Of a DNA stretch of 64,000 nucleotides, positions 31,038-41,011 are shown in pieces. The stretch is taken from NCBI GenBank assembly GCA_001077715.1, contig CP011126.1, forward strand, positions 682,001-746,000, written 5' to 3'. The position numbers were made by a program, and so were the translations under genes. A model generated the notes under the pieces. The model searched no databases. It was not told the DNA's origin and saw only the letters and a list, made by a program, of their open reading frames with translations. The first letter of the stretch is position 1; each line of letters begins with the position of its first letter. This DNA is from Candidatus Coxiella mudrowiae. Lineage in GTDB: Bacteria > Pseudomonadota > Gammaproteobacteria > Coxiellales > Coxiellaceae.

Positions 31038-31900
31038 CTTTTAATCTGATTAATTTTTATATGCCTATCTTTATAGGCTTGATACTGTTCGAAAAAGAAA
31101 TTGGCTATAGTTGCCTTTCCCTTTGTTAAAAGTGGATGTTCATTAATCTTGGAAAAGGATTGAATTTCAATAAGGCTATTAGTTTGAAATATTTCAGTGG
31201 CCTTTAAAAGATCCTCGGGATATAGGATTTTCTCAGTTATCGGTTTTCCTATTTGAGCAGCAATTTTGATAATTGTATCTCGGGTAATTCCAGGCAAAAG
31301 ACCGTCCTCAATTCGAGGAGTAAATATTTTTTCATTAATCAAAGCAAACAAATTTCCAATGCTTGTTTCAGTGATAGCACCTTTCGTATTAAGCATTAAA
31401 CCTTCGTGATATCCTGCTTTAATAGCTTCTTGTCTTGCCAATATGAGTTCTAAACAATTTAAGTTCTTTAATCGGCTTAAAAGAGAAGCTTCATTTCGCT
31501 TAATATCTGTAATGTAAAGTGTAGGCGAAATTGGGCGGGATGAGCTAGAAAGTGTAACAGTGATCAATAAGGTAGGGGATGGATTAAGAGGTGCTTGAAT
31601 CCCTTTTGGCGAAGGGCCCCGACTCAAGGTGATTCGAAGAGAAGCTGCTGTCGATATTCGATTAATTTCTAACAGTTGTTTGCATTGGTTTTTCAGTTCG
31701 ATTAGGGAGAATTTAAAAGGAATTTCTAATTTTAAAGCGGAAGCTGCCAGCCGATGGTAATGTTCCTGAAAGAAAAGTAAATGCCCTTTTTCAACTTTAA
31801 TAGTTTCAAATAAACCGTCTCCCAATAAAAATCCTCGGTCATTACTATGAATGACTGGTGAATCCATTGAATCAATATTGTTGTTTATTAGAATCTTCAT
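31034..31900 (-). CDS. pabC: Aminodeoxychorismate lyase
   Basis: PLP enzyme splitting 4-amino-4-deoxychorismate into p-aminobenzoate and pyruvate for folate. 288 aa, class IV aminotransferase fold: SNDRGFLLGDGLFETIKV, PLP Lys145 in SRLKNLNCLELILARQEA, AITETSIGNLFALI, and the later DGLLPGITRDTII. The LKNLN context and the neighbouring pabA and pabB favour PabC over branched-chain aminotransferase or D-amino-acid transaminase. Overlaps pabA by 29 bp. Intact. Confidence 0.9.
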   Translation of the reverse strand: MKILINNNIDSMDSPVIHSNDRGFLLGDGLFETIKVEKGHLLFFQEHYHRLAASALKLEIPFKFSLIELKNQCKQLLEINRISTAASLRITLSRGPSPKGIQAPLNPSPTLLITVTLSSSSRPISPTLYITDIKRNEASLLSRLKNLNCLELILARQEAIKAGYHEGLMLNTKGAITETSIGNLFALINEKIFTPRIEDGLLPGITRDTIIKIAAQIGKPITEKILYPEDLLKATEIFQTNSLIEIQSFSKINEHPLLTKGKATIANFFFEQYQAYKDRHIKINQIKS

Positions 31901-32465
31901 AAGATAGAGTAATGAAATTATCGATTAATTGGAGCCCTTGTTCTGTCAAAATAGATTCTGGATGAAATTGTACGCCGAATGTGAGATAAACGCGATGGCG
32001 AATCGCCATAATCTCGCCTTCTTGACTTTCTGCCATAATTTCCAAGCAATCAGGGATCTGATTTTTGCTGATAATGAGTGAATGATAGCGACCTGCAGAA
32101 AAAGGATTACGAATTTTAAAAAAAAGAGATTGTTGATTGTGGTGGATCCGACTGGCTTTCCCATGCATGGGATAATGAGCACGGCATACCTGTGCGCCAA
32201 AGGCATATCCGATAGCTTGATGTCCCAGACATACTCCTAAAAGAGGAATATGAGGGGAGAAGCGTTTGATAACATTGAGGGAAATGCCGGTTTGAGTGGG
32301 TCCCCCAGGGCCCGGGGAAATTACGATATGAGAGGGCTTAAGCGTTTCTATTTCGGTGAGGGTGATTTTATCATGACGATATATTAATATCGGATGGCCT
32401 AAGATCTCAAAATATCGACCTAAGTTATAGACAAAAGAATCATAATTATCAATGAGCAGAATCAT
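31872..32465 (-). CDS. pabA: Aminodeoxychorismate synthase, glutamine amidotransferase subunit
   Basis: Supplies ammonia from glutamine to PabB. Class I amidotransferase: MILLIDNYDSFVYNLGRYF, oxyanion strand ISPGPGGP, nucleophilic Cys79 in LLGVCLGHQAIGYAFGA, and catalytic His-Glu in VQFHPESILTEQG. The start at ATG 32465 gives the family-typical MILLIDNYDSF; the in-frame ATG 32498 would add 11 unlikely residues. Could be shared with anthranilate synthase in principle, but pabB lies next door and no trp genes are seen. Confidence 0.93.
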   Translation of the reverse strand: MILLIDNYDSFVYNLGRYFEILGHPILIYRHDKITLTEIETLKPSHIVISPGPGGPTQTGISLNVIKRFSPHIPLLGVCLGHQAIGYAFGAQVCRAHYPMHGKASRIHHNQQSLFFKIRNPFSAGRYHSLIISKNQIPDCLEIMAESQEGEIMAIRHRVYLTFGVQFHPESILTEQGLQLIDNFITLSYEDSNKQQY

Positions 32466-32571
32466 AGTGTGAAAGATTTTACACAATACGACAGACAAAA
32501 CAAATCAGCTGCACCACTTCCAGCGAAGGTTTGTGGGTTTTAGCGATTTATACTAGGCAAGGGTAAAGAAA

Positions 32572-33984
32572 ATGTCGAATACAGAGCAGCCTTATTGGGC
32601 TTCTATCCCTTATCGAGATCCATTTGAATACGCTGTGATCTTCCACAAATTAAATTATTTTGTCTTTTTAGATAGTATGAAATTTGATCCGAAACTGGGA
32701 AGATACAGTTATATTGCTATAGATCCATTCGCTACGCTTATTTATCGCGATGATAGAATTTATTTTAATAATAAGGTGGTTGGGACAGAAAATATTTTTA
32801 CGTTTCTACATAATAAATTAAAATCATTATCACTCTCGTTAAATCCTGAGTTGCCTCCTTTTCAGGGAGGAGCGGTGGGGTTTTTTAGCTATGATTTAAC
32901 AAGGAATTTGGAAAATTTACCAAATTATGCTGTGGACGACATGCGTTATCCACGCTTGGCAGTAGGATTTTATGATTTAATCATTTCCTTTGATCATGTT
33001 AAAAAACAAGCATGGGTTATTTCTTCCGGATTGCCTGAAAAAAATAATGAAAAAAGAAAACGTCGTTTGCAGTTACGTCTTTCTTGGTGTTTACAGAAAT
33101 TGGAAAATGTTAAAACTCCACAATTAATTGACGAACCATCGGTGATGGAAAATGATATTCGTGGGTACTTTACTAAAAAAACATATATGGAAGCGGTAGA
33201 GAAATGTCGTCATTATATTTTGGACGGCGATATCTTTGAGGTAAATTTGTCACAAAGATTCCAGTGTGTTTTTCCAGATAATTGCGAATTTTCGCTTTAT
33301 CAGCGAATTCGTGCAATAAATCCCGCGCCCTTTGGAGCTTTTGTTCGTTTTGATGACACAACTATTGTTTCCAGTTCTCCCGAACGGTTTTTAAAAGTGC
33401 AAGATCGTTTAGTGGAAACAAGGCCGATTAAAGGAACTATTAAGCGTTCACGTGATGCAAAGGAAGATGAGCTATTAGCTCAGAAACTAGCGACGAACAT
33501 TAAAGATCGTGCCGAGAATACGATGATTGTAGATTTAATGCGAAATGATTTATCGAAGGTTTGTCTTTCCAATTCGATTCATGTTCCTGCGTATTGTCAG
33601 ATAGAAAGTTATGAGACAGTCCATCATTTGGTGTCGGTTATTGAAGGAAAACTAAAAAATCAGTATCAGGCTGTCGATTTATTACGAACAGCTTTTCCGG
33701 GAGGTTCTATTTCAGGCGCTCCTAAAATAAGAGCTATGGAAATAATTGAAGAATTAGAGCCTACGCGACGAGGACCTTATTGCGGCAGTGTAGGGTATAT
33801 TGGGTTTGATGGTAGTATGGATACTTCAATTCTTATTCGAACCTATCTTTTTAAAGATCAAATAGTTACATTTCAAGTGGGTGGAGCGATTGTCCTAGAT
33901 TCGGACGCTCTTTCAGAATACGAAGAGACACTTACTAAAGCTGAGGCTTTAAAAAAAGCATTAATTAGCAAAGAAAAGATATAG
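32572..33984 (+). CDS. pabB: Aminodeoxychorismate synthase component I
   Basis: Converts chorismate and ammonia to 4-amino-4-deoxychorismate. 470 aa. The key Lys287 in the PIKGT motif (TrpE has Ala there) makes this PabB, not anthranilate synthase. Other chorismate-enzyme motifs: DGDIFEVNLSQRF, ENTMIVDLMRNDLSKV, AFPGGSISGAPKIRAM, and PYCGSVGYIGFDG. Divergent from pabA-pabC with a 106-bp gap. Fully intact amid decayed flanks, so the pathway is under selection. Confidence 0.95.
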   Translation: MSNTEQPYWASIPYRDPFEYAVIFHKLNYFVFLDSMKFDPKLGRYSYIAIDPFATLIYRDDRIYFNNKVVGTENIFTFLHNKLKSLSLSLNPELPPFQGGAVGFFSYDLTRNLENLPNYAVDDMRYPRLAVGFYDLIISFDHVKKQAWVISSGLPEKNNEKRKRRLQLRLSWCLQKLENVKTPQLIDEPSVMENDIRGYFTKKTYMEAVEKCRHYILDGDIFEVNLSQRFQCVFPDNCEFSLYQRIRAINPAPFGAFVRFDDTTIVSSSPERFLKVQDRLVETRPIKGTIKRSRDAKEDELLAQKLATNIKDRAENTMIVDLMRNDLSKVCLSNSIHVPAYCQIESYETVHHLVSVIEGKLKNQYQAVDLLRTAFPGGSISGAPKIRAMEIIEELEPTRRGPYCGSVGYIGFDGSMDTSILIRTYLFKDQIVTFQVGGAIVLDSDALSEYEETLTKAEALKKALISKEKI

Positions 33985-34054
33985 AGAAATGGACGGTATC
34001 GGGGTGTTATTTTAAACGTTGCGATAGGTATAAACGGTGGAATATACTATTTGT

Positions 34055-34401
34055 ATGCGTTTATCTATTTTTATATGCCTAATTACATTTATAGCTTTTC
34101 CTTTAGTAGTTAAGGCAGGGAATCAAAATATAGAACGCATTTTTACTTAAAAAGGAACAGTATGGCACGTGGGGTTTATTCGCGGTTTCCTGTAAAATCC
34201 AGCCTAACTAATCCATCAATTTATTTTTTCGGATCTAAAGAAATAAATAATAATGCTATGACAGCGCGGTCTATTGGCAATTTTGTTGGTATTCGAATGC
34301 AATGTCAGGTCGCGACCTGCATATACCGCAATGCTCAAGGCGAAACTAATTCAATAACCAATAACGGAGATATTGACGAGTTGGGTTATATTAAAGGCTA
34401 A
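34055..34401 (+). pseudogene. Small secreted-protein remnant, unknown
   Basis: ATG 34055 opens a clean signal peptide (MRLSIFICLITFIAFPLVV, KAG) but stops after 31 codons. In another frame 34162-34401 continues for 79 codons with CQVATCIYRNAQGETN, which looks like an extracellular domain. Probably one exported protein split by a frameshift. Family not recognised. Confidence 0.4.
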
Positions 34402-34784
34402 CCACCTACTCAGTGTGTGACAGGGTAGCTGTTAGAATGTTCAAGGAATACTGTAGAATAATTCGCGTTTGTTTTCTGTGTAAAGATTCCCCCATCACCG
34501 ATTCTTAAAATAAAACCGACATGCCAAAAGTTATTTTATCTTCAGATGCCGATTCTCCCTTACTAAGCTCGATATTTTTTGAAAGTCCCATAATTTTGAT
34601 TGTGTTCAAATTCAGTAAATAAATTGAATCTAGGAAACAATCGATAATATCGATAATAAGGTCTTACAATGTAGCGTATTTGCATTAAACCACTGCCAAT
34701 TTCTCTAATTTAGTAAATAGATCTGAATTTTCAGATCGAGTTGCCAAATTTTTTTCTTCCTGAATCTTTTCTGATAGTTTTTGA
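34402..34784. other. Intergenic decayed DNA
   Basis: No gene or motif recognised. Confidence 0.4.
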
Positions 34785-35837
34785 TCAAATGAAGTTAAAT
34801 TTTGCTGTGGGGTTGATAAGGTGGGAAAAGGAAGAAGCCTTTGGATCGTTTGGCGACGCTCTTCTTTTATTTCTAAGATAGGCTTTGAACGCTATATTTC
34901 TAAACTGTGCGTTAAGCACCATTCCCAGCTTATGATCTCCTTCTAGCTTTCTTGAACATAAGTTCGCAAGCATTTGCGCATGGCTATCGTGTAGGGGTGC
35001 GGTGCGGTCGTATAAATAAAACCTAATATTAAATCTAGTAACTTCCAATCTAACTTAATTACTTTTAATACTTTGGGACGAACTTGGCTTCCATGTTCAA
35101 GCAGAGGCCGCAAAATTTTTTCTCTAAAAAGTGCTATTTCTTTTTTTCCTCTCAATTGCTTTGGGGGTAATTGAGAATACTGCTCTAGGGCATAATCGAA
35201 TAAAGTTTGTATTTTTGTTTGATGGTCAGTATCTTCTCTATTTATAAGACACCAATCTAAGGGTACTTTTGATGTCCCAGTTCTTTTAGCTCCAGTTACC
35301 TCCATTTCTAAATGAGCCTTTCTTAATTCTGGATTTTCTTTACTTCGACACGATATATAAAATTTCTACATATATTTCGCTTCGTTCTCAATAAGCGTTG
35401 TACAATTGTCATTTCCTGTTCCATCAGATTTTCGCTTTCCATAGTTTTGCTTTTCTTCGTTGTAAGCCCCTTTTTGTTGTTCGTGTTGATAAATTTCTGC
35501 TTGAGCAAGAAGCTCCCTTTGCTTCTCTCGAATTTTAAAAAGAGCTGTAGGGAAGGTGATAGCCTGTAATAAATTTCTCAGTGCATTCATTCGTTCTCCT
35601 TCTAGGCGTTGTTCGATATATTTTTGAATCATCAATCGAAATTCATGATTCATCGGCTAGGGAATTAAAATTGGCTGACATAATTTATCAATTAGTTCGT
35701 CCATTTTTTTTAGATAATGAAGAATTATTTTTTACTTTTTTGTAAATAATTTCTTTTCGGCATAATAGTATAACTTCAATTAAAATCTTTAATAACTGAG
35801 AATATCTTTCTATTCGTGGTACATGAAAGTTAAATTT

Positions 35838-35871
35838 CCATTATGGATAAATATCCATTATGGATAAATAT
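35838..35871. repeat. 17-bp tandem duplication
   Basis: CCATTATGGATAAATAT at 35838-35854 repeated exactly at 35855-35871. Confidence 0.95.
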
Positions 35872-36150
35872 TAATTACATCCTAGTGCTAAACGAAGTTC
35901 CTTTGGATTGCGCCATTCGACAGCCTCTTTCGGAAGTCTAATCTGAATCGTTCCCGCACGTTAAAGCTTTTTTTCTGTTTTTGCTCGAAAAGAAAAATAT
36001 TTATTTCGGGCATATTCAATAAGGCTAATAATGGATCTGATTCTACTCTCTATGGAAAAAATTTCATCTTCCAAAGAGAACGAAATCTTTTTGGTCCTAT
36101 TTCATATTTCTCTGCTTTTATCAAAACACTATTAATTTGTTTTTTTATGT

Positions 36151-36180
36151 CATAGAGAGCGTCTACATAGAGAGCGTCTA
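36151..36180. repeat. 15-bp tandem duplication
   Basis: CATAGAGAGCGTCTA at 36151-36165 repeated exactly at 36166-36180. Confidence 0.95.
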
Positions 36181-36925
36181 TTAGAGTAGTCATCGAAGAA
36201 GCGAGACTCTAATGGCTCTTTTTTTCCAGGAGCGATTAGATAATTTGCACGTCGTCTCATTTTCTGCCAATTCTTGAGGGAGAGTTCTGAATTTTTGTGC
36301 TAAAAGCTTCTTCGAGTTGACTCTGTAAAACGCTCCATTCTTTGTCCGCTACTTCAACGATTGGGGAGAATGTATGTTTTCTTGAAAATTCTAATAAAAC
36401 TTTCTTTTTTTTCTGAAGTACTTGGAGCTGGATAATTCTTTGTAACCATTTTTGATACGTGTCCTTCCATACTACTCTTCCCTCCATTTTTAGTAAGATT
36501 AAATGGAGTTCTATTAAGTCCCCTTCGTTAAGGTCCTGTTGTAATTGGCTAATAACTGCCTTTCGCGCTTCTCTTTCTTGTTCTGCCAGTTCTTTCGGAA
36601 TAAGAGTATTAGTCTATATCTATAAACGTGTGGTAGGTCGCATGTAATGACGCTTAGTGTAAACTTGAAATCAGTGAAATTTGACTTATTTTCGGATTCA
36701 ATTTCAATGATGAATGTGAGGAGAACTTTATTTTTTTAAATTAGATAAAAATTAGCTAAAAAATGGACTTCTTCAATGAGGAACCTCCAAAATGAGAAAA
36801 AACCAAGAAAAATTAAGAAAAAGAAAAATATTCCTTAAGAAGGGTTAACGCTTTACGAGGTCTTAAATTGTCAAAAAAATAGCAGGATGCTACCATCTTG
36901 CGTACTTTCCCATAAGGGTTCCATT

Positions 36926-38869
36926 ATGCCAGTGATCAAACTTCCGGATGGAAGCATAAAAGGATTTTCTGAACTTGTGACTGTTCAAGAAGTCGCCGAG
37001 TCTATTGGTGCTGGGCTTGCTAAGGCGGCATTAGCAGCAAAAGTCGATGATTGCTGGGTGGATACATCTTATCTCCTTCAGGAAGATGCCTCTCTTAAAA
37101 TTATTACTGACAAAGATCCCGAAGGGCTGGAAATTATCCGCCATTCTACGGCGCATCTTTTAGCTCATGCCGTTAAAGAATTATTTCCGACGGCCCAAGT
37201 CACTATTGGCCCGGTAATTGAAGATGGGTTTTATTACGACTTTGCTTTTGAACGTTCTTTTACCCCTGAGGATCTGGAAAAAATTGAGAAAAAAATGCAT
37301 GAGATTGCAGAGGCTAATTTAAGAGTGGAACGAAGAGTATTAACTCGTGAAGAAGCTTTAGCTCTTTTTGAAGGGATGAATGAGAAATATAAGGTTGAGA
37401 TTATCCGTGACATTCCTGCGGAGGAAACAGTAACGGCCTATCAGCAAGGTAATTTTATTGATCTTTGTCGCGGCCCTCATATACCACGTACGGGTTTATT
37501 GAAATTGAAAGCTTTTAAATTAACAAAATTAGCAGGGGCATACTGGCGAGGCGATAGTAAAAACGAAATGTTGCAGCGAATTTATGGAACGGCATGGGCT
37601 GATACTAAAGCCTTAAAAAGCTATTTGCATCGTCTTGAAGAGGCTGAAAAACGTGACCATCGGGTGCTCGGGAGGAAAATGGATTTATTTCATTTTCAAT
37701 CGGAATCGCCGGGGAGTGTATTTTGGCATCCGAAAGGATGGAGCATTATCCTTCAAGTGCGCGAATATATTCGCAATCTCACCCACAAGTACGGTTATCA
37801 GGAAGTCAATACGCCGCAGCTCATTGAAGCAAAGTTATGGGATAAATCGGGTCACTTAGAGAAATTCGGCGATGATATTTTTAGCTTGTCGATGGAACCC
37901 CAGCAGTATGTTATCAAACCAATGAGCTGTCCGGCCCATGTTCAGATATTTAATCAAGGCATCAAAAGCTATCGTGATTTACCCATTCGTTACTCCGAAT
38001 TTGGTGTCTGCCACCGCAATGAGCCGTCAGGTACTTTGCATGCTTTAATGCGGTTGCGCGGTTTTGTTCAAGATGATGGGCATATTTTTTGTACGGAGGC
38101 ACAGATCCAAGGCGAGGTGTTGGCTTTTATCGATCAGTTGCACCAAGTCTATGCCGATTTCGGCTTTAATGAAGTTATTCATAAATTATCTACCCGGCCC
38201 GAAAAGCGAGTTGGGAGTGATGAAGTATGGACTAAGGCGGAGCAAGCTTTGGCAAAAGCATTGGACGAAAAGGGTGCGAATTGGGAGATCTTGCCAGGGG
38301 AAGGGGCTTTTTATGGACCGAAAGTTGAATTTTCTTTGCGAGATTGCTTAGGGCGAGTGTGGCAATGCGGCACCGTGCAAGTCGATTTTTCGATGCCGGA
38401 ACGATTGGGAGCATATTACATTGACGAAGATGGCTCCAAAAGAACTCCTGTAATGGTCCATCGCGCTATATTGGGCTCATTTGAGCGCTTTTTAGGAATT
38501 TTATTAGAAGAGTATGCCGGCAAACTGCCCCTCTGGTTAGCTCCTGTTCAAGTGGTAGTTATGAATATTACCGATCGGCAAGCCGATTATGTCAAGGAAA
38601 TCGTAGAAAATCTTCAAAATTTGGGCATTAGGGCCACATCGGACTTGAGAAATGAGAAGATCGGCTTTAAAATCCGCGAACACACTATTGCGCGTTTACC
38701 TTATCAGGTTATCATTGGTGACCGCGAAGTTGCCGATAAAACCCTCACAGTACGCGCAGTGGAACGTGATGAAAAGCCGACTGGTCTCACGTTGGAAGAG
38801 TTTGTTCGCCAATTGCAGGCAGAAATTTATCAGCATAGCAGAAAGTCGCCAGTAGAATTAACTATTTGA
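36926..38869 (+). CDS. thrS: Threonyl-tRNA synthetase
   Basis: Charges tRNA-Thr. About 647 aa. An N-terminal TGS domain ([14 protein letters not shown]), the editing domain with [16 protein letters not shown], the class II core with [10 protein letters not shown] (zinc Cys) and [19 protein letters not shown] (motif 2), motif 3 [14 protein letters not shown], and an anticodon-binding domain. The frame is open 13 codons further upstream, but ATG 36926 matches the family start. First gene of the thrS-infC-rpmI-rplT-pheST-ihfA-merR block. Confidence 0.97.
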   Translation: MPVIKLPDGSIKGFSELVTVQEVAESIGAGLAKAALAAKVDDCWVDTSYLLQEDASLKIITDKDPEGLEIIRHSTAHLLAHAVKELFPTAQVTIGPVIEDGFYYDFAFERSFTPEDLEKIEKKMHEIAEANLRVERRVLTREEALALFEGMNEKYKVEIIRDIPAEETVTAYQQGNFIDLCRGPHIPRTGLLKLKAFKLTKLAGAYWRGDSKNEMLQRIYGTAWADTKALKSYLHRLEEAEKRDHRVLGRKMDLFHFQSESPGSVFWHPKGWSIILQVREYIRNLTHKYGYQEVNTPQLIEAKLWDKSGHLEKFGDDIFSLSMEPQQYVIKPMSCPAHVQIFNQGIKSYRDLPIRYSEFGVCHRNEPSGTLHALMRLRGFVQDDGHIFCTEAQIQGEVLAFIDQLHQVYADFGFNEVIHKLSTRPEKRVGSDEVWTKAEQALAKALDEKGANWEILPGEGAFYGPKVEFSLRDCLGRVWQCGTVQVDFSMPERLGAYYIDEDGSKRTPVMVHRAILGSFERFLGILLEEYAGKLPLWLAPVQVVVMNITDRQADYVKEIVENLQNLGIRATSDLRNEKIGFKIREHTIARLPYQVIIGDREVADKTLTVRAVERDEKPTGLTLEEFVRQLQAEIYQHSRKSPVELTI

Positions 38870-38880
38870 GGAGATAATAT

Positions 38881-39438
38881 ATCAGATTGAAACGAACACG
38901 CGTCAATAAGCAAATCCGTCTCCCGGAAGTGCGATTGATTGACGAGAAGGGCGAGCAAATGGGGATCGTGAAAATTGATTGGGCTTTAACCCTCGCTGAA
39001 GAAGCAGGATTGGATTTAGTTGAAGTTTCTCCAACGGCTAAACCGCCCGTTTGCCGTATTATGAATTTTGGTAAGTATCAGTTTGAGCAAAGCAAACGAA
39101 AAGCAGCTCAAAAGAAAAAGCAACGGTTAATTCACCTTAAAGAAGTGAAATTCCGTCCCACAACGGATGTGGGGGATTACCAGGTTAAGTTGCGTAAAAT
39201 TGCAGATTTTTTAGAACGTGGGGACAAGGTAAAAGTAAGTTTGCGTTTCAGAGGACGAGAAATGCAACATCGTGAGTTAGGATTAGAGCTGCTAAATCGC
39301 GTCAAGCGCGATTTAAGAAGTATTGTTATCGAACAAGAGCCGAAGCTGGAAGGTCGCCAAATGACAATGGTGGTTATGAAAGGCAAAGGTGAGAGTAATA
39401 AAACGAAGAGTGAGAGTGATGCCGAAATTAAAGACTAA
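38881..39438 (+). CDS. infC: Translation initiation factor IF-3
   Basis: Prevents subunit re-association and proofreads start codons. No ATG is usable: the frame runs TAA-TAT-ATC-AGA-TTG-AAA. The Shine-Dalgarno GAGGAG (38868-38873) is 7 nt from ATC 38881 and 13 nt from TTG 38887, so the rare ATC is the better-placed start, in line with the AUU start and autoregulation of E. coli infC. Conserved text: [34 protein letters not shown] and [17 protein letters not shown]. The C terminus has a short acidic extension overlapping rpmI by 20 bp. Confidence 0.93.
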   Translation: MRLKRTRVNKQIRLPEVRLIDEKGEQMGIVKIDWALTLAEEAGLDLVEVSPTAKPPVCRIMNFGKYQFEQSKRKAAQKKKQRLIHLKEVKFRPTTDVGDYQVKLRKIADFLERGDKVKVSLRFRGREMQHRELGLELLNRVKRDLRSIVIEQEPKLEGRQMTMVVMKGKGESNKTKSESDAEIKD

Positions 39439-39613
39439 TCGTGGGGCTACGAAACGGTTTAAAACAACAGGTCAAGTCGCTATTAAGCGAGCTACGGCTA
39501 ATCATAATCATATTTTGACGAAAAAATCGCAAAAACGGAAACGCCGGTTGCGCAAGTTGCATCAAGTCGCTAAAAGCGACGTTAAGGGAATTGAGGAAAT
39601 GCTGAGAGTTTGA
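39419..39613 (+). CDS. rpmI: 50S ribosomal protein L35
   Basis: 64-aa basic protein, [18 protein letters not shown] start and [14 protein letters not shown] near the end, typical of bL35. ATG 39419 lies inside the end of infC; the longer upstream frame is not needed. Part of the conserved infC-rpmI-rplT operon. Confidence 0.95.
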   Translation: MPKLKTNRGATKRFKTTGQVAIKRATANHNHILTKKSQKRKRRLRKLHQVAKSDVKGIEEMLRV

Positions 39614-39648
39614 GTTGCTTTTAAGAATTTTTATACTGGAGATATAAC

Positions 39649-40008
39649 ATGCCAAGAGTAAAACGAGGCGTTACCGCAAGGGCCCGTCATAAAAAAATAT
39701 TGAGTAAAGCAAAAGGCTATTATGGTGCGCGCAGTCGGATCTATCGTGTGGCGAAACAAGCCGTAATTAAAGCGGCCCAGTACGCTTATCGTGATCGCAA
39801 ACAGCGAAAGCGTCAATTTCGTGCTTTATGGATTGTTCGTATTAATGCGGCTGCACGAGAGCACGGACTCTCCTATAGTCGCCTGATAAATGGCTTAAAT
39901 AAAGCGGCGATTCTTATGGATCGCAAAATATTAGCGGATTTGGCCGTTAAGGATAAAGTTGCCTTTGGGAAATTAGCTGAGAAAGCCAAGCATGCATTAA
40001 GTGAATAA
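39649..40008 (+). CDS. rplT: 50S ribosomal protein L20
   Basis: 119-aa rRNA-binding protein with [18 protein letters not shown] and [18 protein letters not shown]. In E. coli it represses its own operon through the leader mRNA; such a site is not evident here. Good RBS (CTGGAGA) upstream. Confidence 0.97.
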   Translation: MPRVKRGVTARARHKKILSKAKGYYGARSRIYRVAKQAVIKAAQYAYRDRKQRKRQFRALWIVRINAAAREHGLSYSRLINGLNKAAILMDRKILADLAVKDKVAFGKLAEKAKHALSE

Positions 40009-40021
40009 TGATGCGCGAACC

Positions 40022-41008
40022 ATGCAGGCTCAATTAAAATCTTTATTACAAGCTGCTAAAAAATTCATTGATGAAGCGACCGATGAGCCGACCTTGGAGA
40101 AAATTCGTGTTAATTATCTCGGCAAAAAGGGGGAACTGACCCAATTGCTCAAATCATTAGCGGAACTTTCCCCCGAAGAGCGCCCTCAATTCGGAAAGTC
40201 GATTAATGAAGTTAAGTATGAAATTCAGACTTTACTCACTGAGAAATCTACACAGCTGCGGGAAAAAGCCCTTCATAAAAAATTAACACAAGAAAAAATT
40301 GACGTTACTCTCCGTGGTCGTTATACCAGCCTTGGTACGATCCACCCCATTGCTCGAGTTTCTGAACGAGTAACTCAATTGTTTATTTCGTTAGGTTTTC
40401 AGGTTGTCGAGGGTCCAGAAATTGAAGATGAGTATCATAATTTTGAGGCATTAAATATTCCCTCAAGTCATCCTGCTCGGACAATGGTAGATACCTTTTA
40501 TTTTTCAGACAATCAGTTATTACGAACCCATACTTCCAATGTGAAAATACGTGAAATGAAAAAACACGGTGCACCAATTCGACTAATTGCATTAGGGCGA
40601 GTATATCGACGCGATTTTGATCCCACCCACACCCCCATGTTCCATCAAGTAGAGGGCCTTGTAGTAGATAAACAATGTACTTTTTCGGACCTAAAAGGCT
40701 TATTACAGCAATTTTTAAATTGTTTTTTTGAAACCGAATTTCGTTTGCGTTTTCGTCCTTCTTATTTCCCTTTCACCGAACCTTCGGCCGAAGTTGATAT
40801 CTATCAACCGGCTACCGACAGCTGGTTAGAAGTCTTGGGTTGCGGTATGGTTCATCCCAATGTCTTACGTAACGTGAACATTGACCCTGATGAATATAAT
40901 GGTTTTGCTTTTGGTATTGGTTTGGATCGATTAGCTATGTTGCTTTATAGCGTACCCGATTTGCGTCTCTTTTTCGAAAATGACTTATGCTTTTTGAGGC
41001 AGTTTTAA
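40022..41008 (+). CDS. pheS: Phenylalanyl-tRNA synthetase alpha subunit
   Basis: Catalytic subunit of the alpha2-beta2 enzyme. ATG 40022 gives 328 aa and aligns with the family N terminus; a GTG at 40001, overlapping rplT, is the alternative. Class II motifs: [37 protein letters not shown] (motif 2) and [13 protein letters not shown] (motif 3). Intact. Confidence 0.96.
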   Translation: MQAQLKSLLQAAKKFIDEATDEPTLEKIRVNYLGKKGELTQLLKSLAELSPEERPQFGKSINEVKYEIQTLLTEKSTQLREKALHKKLTQEKIDVTLRGRYTSLGTIHPIARVSERVTQLFISLGFQVVEGPEIEDEYHNFEALNIPSSHPARTMVDTFYFSDNQLLRTHTSNVKIREMKKHGAPIRLIALGRVYRRDFDPTHTPMFHQVEGLVVDKQCTFSDLKGLLQQFLNCFFETEFRLRFRPSYFPFTEPSAEVDIYQPATDSWLEVLGCGMVHPNVLRNVNIDPDEYNGFAFGIGLDRLAMLLYSVPDLRLFFENDLCFLRQF

Positions 41009-41011
41009 TTC

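Larger units (their letters stand above)
34785..36650 (-). pseudogene. Remnants of a large helical/coiled-coil protein, unknown
   Basis: Several minus-strand open stretches (36257-36487, 35366-35653, 34943-35305, 34785-35048) are rich in Glu, Lys, Gln and Leu with heptad-like spacing, for example KYIEQRLEGERMNALRNLLQ and KEIALFREKILRPLLEHGSQ. They probably come from one long gene of the kind seen among Coxiella and Legionella secreted proteins, but no domain is recognisable. Contains two tandem duplications. Confidence 0.35.
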
